NCBI GenBank assembly: GCA_947449035.1
Contig: CANFQC010000001.1
Span: 1-64,000 of the forward strand
DNA: 64,000 nucleotides
Direction: 5' to 3'
From: Actinomycetota bacterium
GTDB lineage: Bacteria; Actinomycetota; Actinomycetes; S36-B12
Position numbers and translations under genes: made by a program. The notes below the pieces were generated by a model, which had not been told where the DNA came from, ran no database searches, and worked only from the letters and a program-made list of their open reading frames with translations. Every line of letters starts with the position of its first letter. Positions within the stretch are counted from its first letter, which is position 1. Shown in pieces: positions 33,826 to 42,612 of the stretch.

Positions 33826-35001
33826 ATGGCCGGCGTCGTCATCATCGGCGCGGGCCTCGGAGGCCTGCGCGTTGCCGAGACACTGCGCGCTTCGGGTTAC
33901 GAGGGAGAGGTCACCATCGTCGGTGACGAAATCCACCTGCCGTACAACCGACCGCCGCTGTCCAAGGAAGCCCTCGCGGGCGGGGTTGAGGTCGCAGATC
34001 TCGAATTCCGTCGCAAGGCTCACGTTGATGACGTCACCTGGAAGCTCGGCTCACCTGCAGTGACCTCCAGCATCAAGGAGGGCACCGTCACACTCGCAGA
34101 CGGGACCGTGCTGCAGTTCGATGCACTTGCTGTTGCCGCTGGCATTCGCCCGCGTCGCCTGCCCATCCCTGGGCCGCAAGCCGGTCGCGTCGTATTGCGC
34201 ACCGCCGAGGATGCACGCGAACTTCGGGCGGCACTTGTTCCCGGCGCCAAGGTGCTCATCATGGGCGCTGGTTTCATTGGCTGCGAGGTTGCTGCTACCG
34301 CCCGCAAAGTCGACTGCGAGGTGAATATCGTCGCGCTCGATGCCGAACCGATGATCCGCCCGCTCGGCGCCGAACTCGGTGCGGGCATGCGCCGGCGCCA
34401 CGAGGCCAATGGCGTGAACTTCTACCTTGGCCGCACCATCACCAGCTTCAACGGCACAGACCATGTCGAGTCCGCGACCCTCGATGACGGCACTGTGCTC
34501 GCCTGCGACATCGTGGTGGAAGCCGTGGGGTCGATGGCCAATGTTGAGTGGCTCGATGGCAATGGCCTAGACCTCGGCGATGGACTCTCGGTTGACGACG
34601 CGATGATCGTGGAGGGCACGACCAATGTCGTGGCCGTCGGTGACCTCGCTCGTCATCACAACGCACTGTTCTCAGGGCCGAAGCGACGCATCGAGCACTG
34701 GAACATGCCGACTGAGACCGGCAAGCGTGCCGGCCAGACTCTCGCCGCTCTCCTTGCCGGCGACGAAGTGTCGCAGGCGCCGTTCTCAGCGATGCCCTCG
34801 TTCTGGTCGGATCAGTACAGCCACAAGATCCAGTCCTTCGGCATGCCGGGCAATGCCACTCGAATTGAGATCGTCTCGGGCAATCCCGACGAGGCCTGCA
34901 TCGCCGAGTACTTCGACGAGTCGGGCCTGGTCGGTGTCATCGGAATCGACAAGACCTCCGAACTCGCCCCGTATCGCAAGCTGCTCATGGAACGCGGCTA
35001 A
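33826..35001 (+). CDS. NAD(P)H:ferredoxin reductase (rhodocoxin/putidaredoxin reductase type)
   Basis: A 391-residue FAD flavoprotein. The FAD site is VVIIGAGLGGLRVAETL at the N-terminus, followed by YNRPPLSKE. The NAD(P)H site is VLIMGAGFIGCEVAA near residue 145, and the second FAD motif NVVAVGDLARH near 265. The C-terminal domain (SDQYSHKIQSFG) matches rubredoxin/ferredoxin reductases of oxygenase systems. It transfers electrons from NAD(P)H to the adjacent [3Fe-4S] ferredoxin. It is the last certain member of the hpaE operon. Confidence 0.92.
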   Translation: MAGVVIIGAGLGGLRVAETLRASGYEGEVTIVGDEIHLPYNRPPLSKEALAGGVEVADLEFRRKAHVDDVTWKLGSPAVTSSIKEGTVTLADGTVLQFDALAVAAGIRPRRLPIPGPQAGRVVLRTAEDARELRAALVPGAKVLIMGAGFIGCEVAATARKVDCEVNIVALDAEPMIRPLGAELGAGMRRRHEANGVNFYLGRTITSFNGTDHVESATLDDGTVLACDIVVEAVGSMANVEWLDGNGLDLGDGLSVDDAMIVEGTTNVVAVGDLARHHNALFSGPKRRIEHWNMPTETGKRAGQTLAALLAGDEVSQAPFSAMPSFWSDQYSHKIQSFGMPGNATRIEIVSGNPDEACIAEYFDESGLVGVIGIDKTSELAPYRKLLMERG

Positions 35002-35020
35002 ATCCGACTAATCTGCGCTA

Positions 35021-36562
35021 ATGGCATCGAATCAGTCACCCGAGGGCGTCTGCTTCCCTGCCGGTGGTGATGGCGAACGCAGTACCAGTGCGACAGGCCG
35101 AGCGATCTTCGCCGACTGCGTCCGGGCGATCGATCCCGAACTGGCTGCTCGAATCGAGCACACGCGTGACTGGCGCTCGGGGTATTTGACTCCGCTACGC
35201 GACATCATCATTAGCGCCACCTCGTCATCGGCTGCTGCACTCAGTGTTGCCGAGCAGGGTCTCGCATCTGCTCATCGCCGATTTCGCGTCACCCGAAATG
35301 GCGTAGAGCTGTCTCTGTCGGAGGCGATGAACTCGTTCACCTCCCCGAGTTTTGCCTCGGTAGAGGTGCGTGGCCATGCTGCACGACAGAAGGACCTGTC
35401 GATTCCGTATCGCGGCCACCGACTCTTCGGCTCTGAACTGCGCACGCAGATCGACACCTGGGTCAAGGACGGCATTGCCGAGCCGGGCTTCGCTGCGGCC
35501 ATGCATGCAGTGCTCGATAACCCCGACTGGCTTGACCTGGGCGATGTCGATCTTGCGATTCTCGGTGCCTCGGCCGAAATGGGGCCGACGCGTTCACTGC
35601 TGCGCTGGGGCGCGCGCATTCATGCCGTCGATCTTCCACGGCCAGCACTGTGGTCGACGTTGATTCAGACCACGCGCAGCACCGCGGGCGCCATGCGCAT
35701 TCCCATCGCTCTTGACGCACACGGGCAGCCACCATTCGTCGTCGGTGGGCTCGTGCACCAGGAGGACGACGCCACTGTTGCGCAACATGCCGGGGCGAAT
35801 CTGCTCACGCAAGCACCAGAGATTCGCACGTGGCTCGATGTCATCGACCAGCCCTTCGTGCTGGGCACCTACGCATACGCCGACGGAGCTACGCACGCTC
35901 TGCTCTCCATGGCTGCGGACTCAATTGCCGATGATCTTGTCACTCGCCGTGACGACATCACCCTCGCCTACCTTGCTACGCCCACCGACGTGTTCATGGT
36001 GCCGGTTGACGCCGTGACCGAGGCTCAACGTCGTTGGGATTCCCGCGGCTTCGCGGCCCTCTTCCAGGCACCGCTGCGCATGGCCGGACAGTTTGAACCG
36101 AACTATCCCGATGTGTACGTCACCCCCGAAGGCCGCGAGATCGGCATCAATGACTCGCTCATCCCCCAGCAAGGTCCGAACTACGCACTTGCCAAGAGAA
36201 TTCAGCGCTGGCGTGCCCTGTACTCGCGCGCGCAGGGAGTTCCAGTCTCACTGAATCTGGCTCCTGCCACTCGTACTCAGTCGGTGATCAAGAATCGCGC
36301 GCTCTCCGCAGCGTACGCCGGCGCCGGCCGGTTCGGCGTCGAGATCTTCGAGCCGGCCACCTCGACCGTGCTGATGGCCGCACTACTCGTGCACGACCTG
36401 CGCAATCCTGCTTCTGTCGCCAATCCTGATACTCCCCTCGCCAATCCAATGGATCAGTTCAGCGCACTCGCAAATCACGGCGGCCTTTGGCGCACCGCTT
36501 ACTCCCCACGCTCCGTGCTCGGCATCGCCGCACTGATGGGGCTGCTGGACTCACGATCATGA
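35021..36562 (+). CDS. Conserved protein of unknown function
   Basis: I do not recognise a named family. The 513-residue product is largely soluble, with no signal peptide. A Rossmann-like segment (DLAILGASAEMGPTRSLLRWGARIHAVDLPRP, about residues 185-216) looks like a nucleotide-binding strand-loop-helix. Later parts contain hydrophobic Ala-rich helices (SAAYAGAGRFGVEIFEPATSTVLMAALLVHDL). It starts 19 bases after the ferredoxin reductase stop and overlaps the L,D-transpeptidase start as ATGA. It could belong to the catabolic operon or to an envelope unit with the transpeptidase; the overlap favours the latter. Confidence 0.7.
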   Translation: MASNQSPEGVCFPAGGDGERSTSATGRAIFADCVRAIDPELAARIEHTRDWRSGYLTPLRDIIISATSSSAAALSVAEQGLASAHRRFRVTRNGVELSLSEAMNSFTSPSFASVEVRGHAARQKDLSIPYRGHRLFGSELRTQIDTWVKDGIAEPGFAAAMHAVLDNPDWLDLGDVDLAILGASAEMGPTRSLLRWGARIHAVDLPRPALWSTLIQTTRSTAGAMRIPIALDAHGQPPFVVGGLVHQEDDATVAQHAGANLLTQAPEIRTWLDVIDQPFVLGTYAYADGATHALLSMAADSIADDLVTRRDDITLAYLATPTDVFMVPVDAVTEAQRRWDSRGFAALFQAPLRMAGQFEPNYPDVYVTPEGREIGINDSLIPQQGPNYALAKRIQRWRALYSRAQGVPVSLNLAPATRTQSVIKNRALSAAYAGAGRFGVEIFEPATSTVLMAALLVHDLRNPASVANPDTPLANPMDQFSALANHGGLWRTAYSPRSVLGIAALMGLLDSRS

Positions 36563-37017
36563 GGCGCGCAATCGCAAGCATGCTTGCGGCCCTCGCCTGC
36601 GTCATGGTTTTCGCCGGACCGGCGCACGCCGACGATGTCGCGCTCCCGTCGATACCTCGCGAGTGCAAGGTCGCTACGACTATCTGCATCGACACGACCT
36701 TCCTCACTCTGCGCTATGCGCGTGACGGAGAAGTGGTGCGCTCCATGGATATCCGCGTAGGCGCCTCGAAATTCCCCACCGACACAGGTCTATTCAGGGT
36801 GTATCGCAAGGCACGCCATCATCGGTCAAGTGACTACGGCACTCCGATGCCCTATTCGCTCTTCTACAACGGCGCCGAGAGCATTCACTATTCGCACTAT
36901 TTCCATCGAGATGGCTATAACGGGGCGTCGCATGGTTGCGTGAATCTGCGCGATTTCAGTGGCGCAGGCTGGCTCTTCCGACATTCCCCTGTCGGCACTC
37001 GGGTGTACGTCTACTGA
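36559..37017 (+). CDS. Small YkuD-type L,D-transpeptidase
   Basis: A 152-residue exported protein. A signal peptide ends near GPAHA. The catalytic motif is SHGCVNL (Cys), preceded by IHYSHYF, matching the YkuD fold His and the SHGC box (Asn instead of the usual Arg after CV). Such enzymes make 3-3 peptidoglycan crosslinks or attach proteins to the wall. It is shorter than the multi-domain mycobacterial Ldts and lacks Ig-like domains. It is translationally coupled to the unknown 513-residue gene and convergent with xylulokinase (7-base overlap). Confidence 0.82.
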   Translation: MRRAIASMLAALACVMVFAGPAHADDVALPSIPRECKVATTICIDTTFLTLRYARDGEVVRSMDIRVGASKFPTDTGLFRVYRKARHHRSSDYGTPMPYSLFYNGAESIHYSHYFHRDGYNGASHGCVNLRDFSGAGWLFRHSPVGTRVYVY

Positions 37018-38393
37018 GTCACGAGATTGCGCGCTGCTGCATAGGTCTCGCGCACTGAGCCGACAGGTGCCGCCTCGAAACGCTCCCCTGCGGCGCCAAG
37101 CCCCCAGTTCGGCGGCGTATCCGTGCCACTGAGTGCCCAGGCTGCCTGACGGGCAGCGCCGTCGGCAACGTATTCGCCAGGAGTCGGAATCTCGATCGGT
37201 GCATCGAACAGAGTCGAGGCGATCTGAGCGACAGCCGAATTTGCGGCGGCACCTCCCACCAGCATGATGCGTCCAGGCTTAACTCCAACGTCAACGAGCG
37301 CATCGACAGCATCAGCAAGCCCGCAGAGCATTCCCTCGTAGGCAGAGCGCGCGATATTGGCTGGCGTGTAGTTGGCCCGGGTGATGCCATGCAGGGAGCC
37401 GGTGGCATTCGGAAGATTAGGGGTGCGCTCACCGTCGAAGTAAGGAAGAAGGACGAGACCACCTGAACCGGCCGGTGCGGACAACGCAAGCGAGGCCAAC
37501 TCATCGAAGCCAACACCGAGCATGGCTGCCGTCGAGGTGAGGATGCGCGCGGCATTGAGTGTGCAGACCAGCGGAAGGAATCGACCGGTGGCGTCGGCGA
37601 AACCGGCAACAGCACCACTGGCATCGGCCGACGGAACTGATGAGCAGGCGAAGGCGGTACCTGACGTACCCAGTGAGACCACGACATCGCCCGGGGCAAG
37701 CTCCAGGGCAAGGCCAGCGCCCATGTTGTCGCCGGTACCAGGCGCTATCGCAATGCCCGACGACGTCTCGCCGACGATCTCAGCTGGGGCCGCGACTCGC
37801 GGCAGCCTGAGCTGACGACCAAAGGCAAGCTCGAAAAGATCCTCGCGATATGTGCCGGTGACTGGTGACCAGTAGCCGGTGCCCGACACATCGCCACGAT
37901 CGGTTGTTGCAACCTCGGGACAGCCGGCCAAGCGCCACGTCAGGTAATCGTGCGGAAGCATCATTGATTCTGCTCGTGCAGCGTTCTCCGGTTCATTCTG
38001 CGCAAGCCAACGCGCCTTGCTCACAGTGAAGGAGGCAACGGGAACGCTTCCGACAGCATCAGCCCATCCCTGCGGGCCACCCCACTCGCACACGAGATCA
38101 TCGGCTGCGGCAGCCGAGCGGGTGTCATTCCACAAGAGCGCATCGCGCACGGGCTCGCCTGCAGAGTCGAGTGCGACCATTCCGTGCTGCTGCCCAGCGA
38201 TTGCGATTGCTGAAACACCGTCGAGCATGCCCTCGAGTGCAGTACCTAGTGCCGTCCACCAGGCACGCGGATCGACGGACGTGCCTTCTGGATGTGATGC
38301 TCGGGACTCTCGAATGAGTTCGCCACTATCGGCATCACGTACGACGACCTTGACTGATTGAGTGGAGGAGTCGACCCCTGCAACGAGTGCCAT
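37011..38393 (-). CDS. xylB: Xylulokinase (FGGY family)
   Basis: It phosphorylates D-xylulose to xylulose-5-phosphate. The N-terminal [14 protein letters not shown] phosphate loop, [12 protein letters not shown] near residue 70 (XylB substrate-binding QxHG), [11 protein letters not shown] and the C-terminal [13 protein letters not shown] are present. The ATG at 38393 begins [12 protein letters not shown]; the upstream in-frame extension lies in the ABC-ATPase gene. It is 18 kb away from xylAFGH on the same strand, just after a polar amino-acid ABC operon, so it is not in the xylose operon. Confidence 0.88.
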   Translation of the reverse strand: MALVAGVDSSTQSVKVVVRDADSGELIRESRASHPEGTSVDPRAWWTALGTALEGMLDGVSAIAIAGQQHGMVALDSAGEPVRDALLWNDTRSAAAADDLVCEWGGPQGWADAVGSVPVASFTVSKARWLAQNEPENAARAESMMLPHDYLTWRLAGCPEVATTDRGDVSGTGYWSPVTGTYREDLFELAFGRQLRLPRVAAPAEIVGETSSGIAIAPGTGDNMGAGLALELAPGDVVVSLGTSGTAFACSSVPSADASGAVAGFADATGRFLPLVCTLNAARILTSTAAMLGVGFDELASLALSAPAGSGGLVLLPYFDGERTPNLPNATGSLHGITRANYTPANIARSAYEGMLCGLADAVDALVDVGVKPGRIMLVGGAAANSAVAQIASTLFDAPIEIPTPGEYVADGAARQAAWALSGTDTPPNWGLGAAGERFEAAPVGSVRETYAAARNLVTQ

Positions 38394-38403
38394 AGCGCCG
38401 AGG

Positions 38404-39174
38404 CTAGAGCACGGACTCGAGGAATGCCTGAGTACGCGGGTGCTGGGGGTTATCGAGCACGTCACGCGGAGCGCCTGTTTCGACCACGACGCCGGCATCC
38501 ATGAAGACCATGCGATCGGCGACCTCACGCGAGAAGCCAATCTCGTGTGTCACGACGATCATGGTCATGCCCGACTTCGCGAGATCACGCATGACATCGA
38601 GAACGTCGCCTACGAGCTCTGGGTCAAGAGCAGATGTCGGCTCGTCGAAGAGCATCAACTTCGGTTTCATCGCCAGGGCACGTGCGATAGCCACGCGCTG
38701 CTGCTGACCACCGGAAAGCTGCGCGGGGTACGCATGGGCTTTGTCGGAAAGACCGACGCGCTCAAGTAGTTCGAGACCACTTGCCGTGGCATCGGCCTTG
38801 GACTCGCCGTTGACGCCGATTGGAGCATCGATGATGTTGCCGAGGGCCGTCATGTGCGGAAACAGATTGAAACGCTGGAACACCATGCCGATCTTGCGAC
38901 GTTGCTTGGCGATTTCGCGCGGCTTCATCTCGTGGATCTTGTCGCCACGCTCCTTGTAGCCGATGAGCTCGTTGTCGACGTAAATGCGACCGCCGTCAAT
39001 GGTCTCCAGGTGATTGATGCAGCGCAGGAAGGTTGACTTACCCGAGCCCGACGGACCGAGAAGGGAAAGCACCTCGCCGCGGGGAATGGTCATGGAGATC
39101 GACTTCAGCACTTCGTTGGTGCCAAACCACTTGCGTACACCGCGGGCATCGACCATCAGCTCTTGCTGGCTCAT
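38404..39174 (-). CDS. Polar amino acid ABC transporter ATPase (GlnQ/HisP type)
   Basis: A 256-residue ABC ATPase. Walker A is GPSGSGKST, the Q-loop [12 protein letters not shown], the signature [15 protein letters not shown], Walker [13 protein letters not shown] and the switch His in VVTHE. These spacings and motifs are typical of the polar amino-acid uptake group. It overlaps the permease stop by 4 bases and completes the transporter with the permease and binding protein upstream. Confidence 0.93.
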   Translation of the reverse strand: MSQQELMVDARGVRKWFGTNEVLKSISMTIPRGEVLSLLGPSGSGKSTFLRCINHLETIDGGRIYVDNELIGYKERGDKIHEMKPREIAKQRRKIGMVFQRFNLFPHMTALGNIIDAPIGVNGESKADATASGLELLERVGLSDKAHAYPAQLSGGQQQRVAIARALAMKPKLMLFDEPTSALDPELVGDVLDVMRDLAKSGMTMIVVTHEIGFSREVADRMVFMDAGVVVETGAPRDVLDNPQHPRTQAFLESVL

Positions 39175-40136
39175 GAGTTCATCTCCTCACGCGCCTTGGC
39201 GGCAATTCGACGATTGTCGGCACGGCCACGAATGCGTGCTAACTCGCGCTTGGCCTGCTGGAGAGGCGTAGGCGGAAGCGCGCGCGAATTGCCGCGAGCG
39301 TAGTGACGCTCGAGGTAGTACTGCGGTACCGAGAGAACTGAGGTAATGAAGAGATACCAGAGGCTGGCCACGATGAGCAGTTCGACCTGGCGCAGATTGC
39401 CGGAGGAAATCTGGCTCGATGCGGTGTAGAGCTCGGGGACTGCGACGATGGCAAGCAATGAGGTGTTCTTCAGCATCGAGATGGTCTCGTTGCCCATTGG
39501 CGGGATGATCACCTTCATCGACTGCGGGAGGATGATGCGGCGCAAGGTGTAGCCCGGGCCCATGCCGAGTGAGTAGGCGGCCTCACGCTGACCATGATCA
39601 ATGGAGAGAAGTCCGGCGCGCACGATCTCGGCCGCATAGGCGGCCTCATTCAGACTCAGGGCAATCACGCCACCGACAAAGGCAGGGATCAGAGTGTTGG
39701 TATCAGCCGCGAAGATACTGAAATCGGTGAACGGGACGCCGAGCTCAATCTGCTTGTAAAGCAGTCCGAGGTAGCCCCAGAACACAATCTGCACCAGCAA
39801 CGGTGTGCCGCGGAAGAACCAGATGTACAGGAACGAGACAGCTCTCAGTACCGGGTTCGCCGACATGCGCATGATCGCGAGCAGGATCGCAAGGATTGTG
39901 GCGACGACCATCGAGATGATCGTGACGATCAGGGTGATCCAGACACCCTTGAGAATGCGCGGATCGAAGATGAACTGCCAAATGTACTGCTTCTGGATGT
40001 TCTCGTTGTTCCAGAGCGAACTAAAGAGCAGGCCGAGAACGACTATGACGGCTGCGGCTGCGACCCAGCGCCAGGGGTGGCGAAGGGGAATCGCCACAAC
40101 ATCATCGTCCGTCGAACGTTCGACGTCGGTGATCAT
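39171..40136 (-). CDS. Polar amino acid ABC transporter permease
   Basis: A 321-residue inner-membrane protein with an N-terminal transmembrane helix before the BPD_transp_1 domain. The region [45 protein letters not shown] is the HisM/GlnP EAA loop that contacts the ATPase. A positively charged C-terminal tail follows. With one permease gene in the operon, the channel is probably a homodimer. The substrate is set by the lipoprotein at 40175-41134. Confidence 0.93.
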   Translation of the reverse strand: MITDVERSTDDDVVAIPLRHPWRWVAAAAVIVVLGLLFSSLWNNENIQKQYIWQFIFDPRILKGVWITLIVTIISMVVATILAILLAIMRMSANPVLRAVSFLYIWFFRGTPLLVQIVFWGYLGLLYKQIELGVPFTDFSIFAADTNTLIPAFVGGVIALSLNEAAYAAEIVRAGLLSIDHGQREAAYSLGMGPGYTLRRIILPQSMKVIIPPMGNETISMLKNTSLLAIVAVPELYTASSQISSGNLRQVELLIVASLWYLFITSVLSVPQYYLERHYARGNSRALPPTPLQQAKRELARIRGRADNRRIAAKAREEMNS

Positions 40137-40174
40137 GACGATTCCCCTTCCCTGTTCAGCTTGAGATAACTAGA

Positions 40175-41134
40175 TCAGGACTTGGTCCCGTTGGTGACTG
40201 CAGACGGCACTGCGTACTGGCCTAGGCCGTACGTGTCGAGAATCTTCTTGTAGGTGCCGTTGTCGATGAGCTCCTGCAGCGCAGCCTGGAGGGCGGCACT
40301 TAGTGCGGAGTCCTTCTTCAGCACGCCGATACCTGTGTACACGGGCTCGACACCATTGGGCGTCGCCGGGTCGACGACGACCTCGAACAGATCAGGAGCC
40401 TGCTTTGCGCTCCAGCCCGCGACAGCGGCATCGAGAACGTCAGCCGTGGCCTTGCCTGCGCGCACCGCATTCTGCGCATCGCTGTCGGACGGCAGCTGCA
40501 TGATCGTGATCTCCGAGCCGGCCGGGCACTCCTTCGAGGCTGCCTTGATCAGGTCGATCTGGGCCACAGCAGTCTCCTCGGCGACCGTCTTGCCACAGAG
40601 ATCCTTGAGCGAGGTGATGCCATCGGGGTTGCCCTTGGCAACCAGGATCGAGAAGCCACCATTGAAGTAGTCGACGAAGTCGAGAACCTTCTGGCGCTCA
40701 AGTGTGTCGTTCATGCCCGACATGATGATGTCGTGGTTGCCCGATTGCAGCGAAGGAATGATGGAATCCCATGCCTGCTTGTTGAAGCTGACCTTGACGC
40801 CGAGCTGCTGGCCCAGAGCCTGCGAGAGGTCATAGTCGAGACCGCTGAGGGTGCCATCCTCAGCGAGGATCTCCATCGGGGGGTAAGGGATGTCGCTGGC
40901 GACATTGATTTCGCCCTTGTCCTTAATGGCCTGCGGCAAAAGGGCGGCGGAAGCGCCCACGCCAGTTGCTGCGGCTGAGGCTGAGGCTGCGGCTGCGGCT
41001 GCGGCTGAGCCTGCTGCAGATGCGGCCGGAGCTGCGCTGGAGGCGGTTGAGCTGGACGAGCCACCGCAAGCAGCGACCAGGAGGGCGGTTGCGCCCAGGG
41101 TGGCCAGGGCGGCACCCGTGCGTCGGTTCAGCAT
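40175..41134 (-). CDS. Amino acid ABC transporter substrate-binding lipoprotein (family 3)
   Basis: An extracytoplasmic solute-binding protein. The signal peptide ends in a lipobox LLVAACGGS, followed by an Ala/Ser-only linker of about 45 residues encoded by near-repeats of GCTGCGGCTGAG. The SBP_bac_3 domain starts near INVASDIPYPPMEI, with LSGLDYDLSQALGQQLGVKV typical of the family. I prefer ATG 41134, which has GGAG 6 bases upstream, to the ATG at 41146. It is the first gene of the minus-strand operon with permease and ATPase. Which amino acid or amine it binds is not evident. Confidence 0.9.
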   Translation of the reverse strand: MLNRRTGAALATLGATALLVAACGGSSSSTASSAAPAASAAGSAAAAAAASASAAATGVGASAALLPQAIKDKGEINVASDIPYPPMEILAEDGTLSGLDYDLSQALGQQLGVKVSFNKQAWDSIIPSLQSGNHDIIMSGMNDTLERQKVLDFVDYFNGGFSILVAKGNPDGITSLKDLCGKTVAEETAVAQIDLIKAASKECPAGSEITIMQLPSDSDAQNAVRAGKATADVLDAAVAGWSAKQAPDLFEVVVDPATPNGVEPVYTGIGVLKKDSALSAALQAALQELIDNGTYKKILDTYGLGQYAVPSAVTNGTKS

Positions 41135-41156
41135 GTAGATCTCCATAACGTGATGA

Positions 41157-41172
41157 GAGGCCAGCAGGCCTC
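41157..41172 (-). other. Short hairpin between lysA-type gene and binding protein
   Basis: GAGGCC-AGCA-GGCCTC forms a 6-base-pair stem with a 4-base loop in the 97-base gap downstream of the decarboxylase gene. It is too short and lacks a T-run, so its role as terminator is uncertain. Confidence 0.35.
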
Positions 41173-41231
41173 AGTGAACAGATCGTAAGGCCTGGCGTGT
41201 GACGGGGGACAAACTCGGTGCAGACAGGAGG

Positions 41232-42500
41232 CTAAATCAGGACATCTCGGGCACAAAGGTCGCCATACGTCTCCCGGCGCACGACCGCGCGAGCTCGCCC
41301 CGCCGCCACGAACACCACGGGGGGCCGAAGGGCTCCGTTGTAGTTATTTGACATGGTGAAGCAGTAGGCGCCGGTGACGGGCACGGCCACGATGTCACCG
41401 GGCTCGGGGTGCTGGAGCAATACGCCCTCGGAGAGCATGTCGCCTGACTCGCAGTGACGCCCGACCAAGGTGACCGGCTCCCCACCGCCCACGGCATCAA
41501 CCACCGTTGCTTCGAAGCGTTGCCCGTACAAGGACACCTCGAGATTGTCTGCCATTCCGCCATTGACTGCGACGAAGGTGGGAGCCAGCGGACTATCGGA
41601 CTTCTTGACGTTCACTACTTCATACAGCGTGCAGCCGGCGCGGGCGACGAGCGAACGACCTGGCTCGAGGAGGATGCGCGCACCGACGGGTAAGGCTGCG
41701 CGTGCAGCGCCGACGACAGCATCGAGATAGTCGTCGAGGCTCAGCTCGGGGTCTGCATAGGTGTAGCGCTCACCGAGGCCGCCGCCCAGGTCGTAGATCT
41801 CGAATTCACCGAGGGTTCCGATCGCGGCGATCGCCTCAGCAAACGGTGCTGCCTGCAGGATCTGCGAGCCCACGTGCACGTGAAGGCCTTTCATCACCAG
41901 CTTCGAGGACGCATCGATTCGACGAATGGCTTCGCGAGCATCGTCGAGCCGCAGGCCGAACTTCGAGGAATCGGTCGCCGTGGCCATGGCTATGTGAGTT
42001 GAGGCACCGACATTGGGGCGCACGCGCACCAGGACATCGACCGGAGACTCGGCGAGCGCCTCGATTCGGTCGATGTCACGAAAGTTGTCGACAACGATCA
42101 GGCCGACACCAGCATCCAATGCCATCCGAAGTTCGCCGTCCGTCTTCGCATTTCCGTGCAGCAACAGATCACCACCGGGAACGCCACCGGCGAGGGCCAT
42201 GACGATCTCGCCCCCGCCGGCAACATCGACACCAATGCCCTCCTCTGCCATGACCCGATAGACGGGAGTGGAGGGAAAGGACTTGGACGCAAAGTAGACG
42301 CGACTATTTGGCCAGCGTGCTGACAGACCATCGCGATACGCGCGAGCTCGATCACGAAGGTAACCCTCATCGATCACATAAGCCGGAGTGCCGAAATCGG
42401 CCGCGAGTTGAGTAGCCGGCACGCCGCCAATCACTAATTCACCGTCGACCACAGTGGTGCCTGGAGCGAAGAGGCTTACGGGATCAGGATGCGCAACCAT
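41232..42500 (-). CDS. lysA: Diaminopimelate decarboxylase-type PLP enzyme
   Basis: A fold-type III PLP decarboxylase. The PLP lysine is in VYFASKSF, HVHVGSQ and the Gly-rich DLGGGLGE follow, EPGR is near residue 290, and CESGD is the diaminopimelate-type substrate motif. It would make lysine from meso-diaminopimelate. I start at the ATG at 42500 (MVAHPDPVSLF); an ATG at 42536 is possible. There are no lysine-pathway neighbours (usually argS or hom), so this may be a second, specialised copy. It is divergent from the NuoF-like gene. Confidence 0.83.
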   Translation of the reverse strand: MVAHPDPVSLFAPGTTVVDGELVIGGVPATQLAADFGTPAYVIDEGYLRDRARAYRDGLSARWPNSRVYFASKSFPSTPVYRVMAEEGIGVDVAGGGEIVMALAGGVPGGDLLLHGNAKTDGELRMALDAGVGLIVVDNFRDIDRIEALAESPVDVLVRVRPNVGASTHIAMATATDSSKFGLRLDDAREAIRRIDASSKLVMKGLHVHVGSQILQAAPFAEAIAAIGTLGEFEIYDLGGGLGERYTYADPELSLDDYLDAVVGAARAALPVGARILLEPGRSLVARAGCTLYEVVNVKKSDSPLAPTFVAVNGGMADNLEVSLYGQRFEATVVDAVGGGEPVTLVGRHCESGDMLSEGVLLQHPEPGDIVAVPVTGAYCFTMSNNYNGALRPPVVFVAAGRARAVVRRETYGDLCARDVLI

Positions 42501-42600
42501 GCACCCATACTGACGCAGGCCGCTCAACGCGTCCATCGCGAACCAGAAAGCCTTTACCCCGATTTAGTCACTGGATAGGCCTTCGCTGATACCTCGTGAA

Positions 42601-42606
42601 TATCGT
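42601..42606 (+). promoter_or_regulatory. Probable -10 box of the NuoF-like gene, leaderless
   Basis: TATCGT ends 6 bases before the ATG at 42613 with no ribosome-binding site between them. Confidence 0.4.
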
Positions 42607-42612
42607 GATGAC

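Noticed and set aside
40920-41060. Tandem GCTGCGGCTGAG-like repeats as a possible CRISPR or regulatory repeat
   Set aside because: They encode an in-frame Ala/Ser linker of a lipoprotein and have no spacers.
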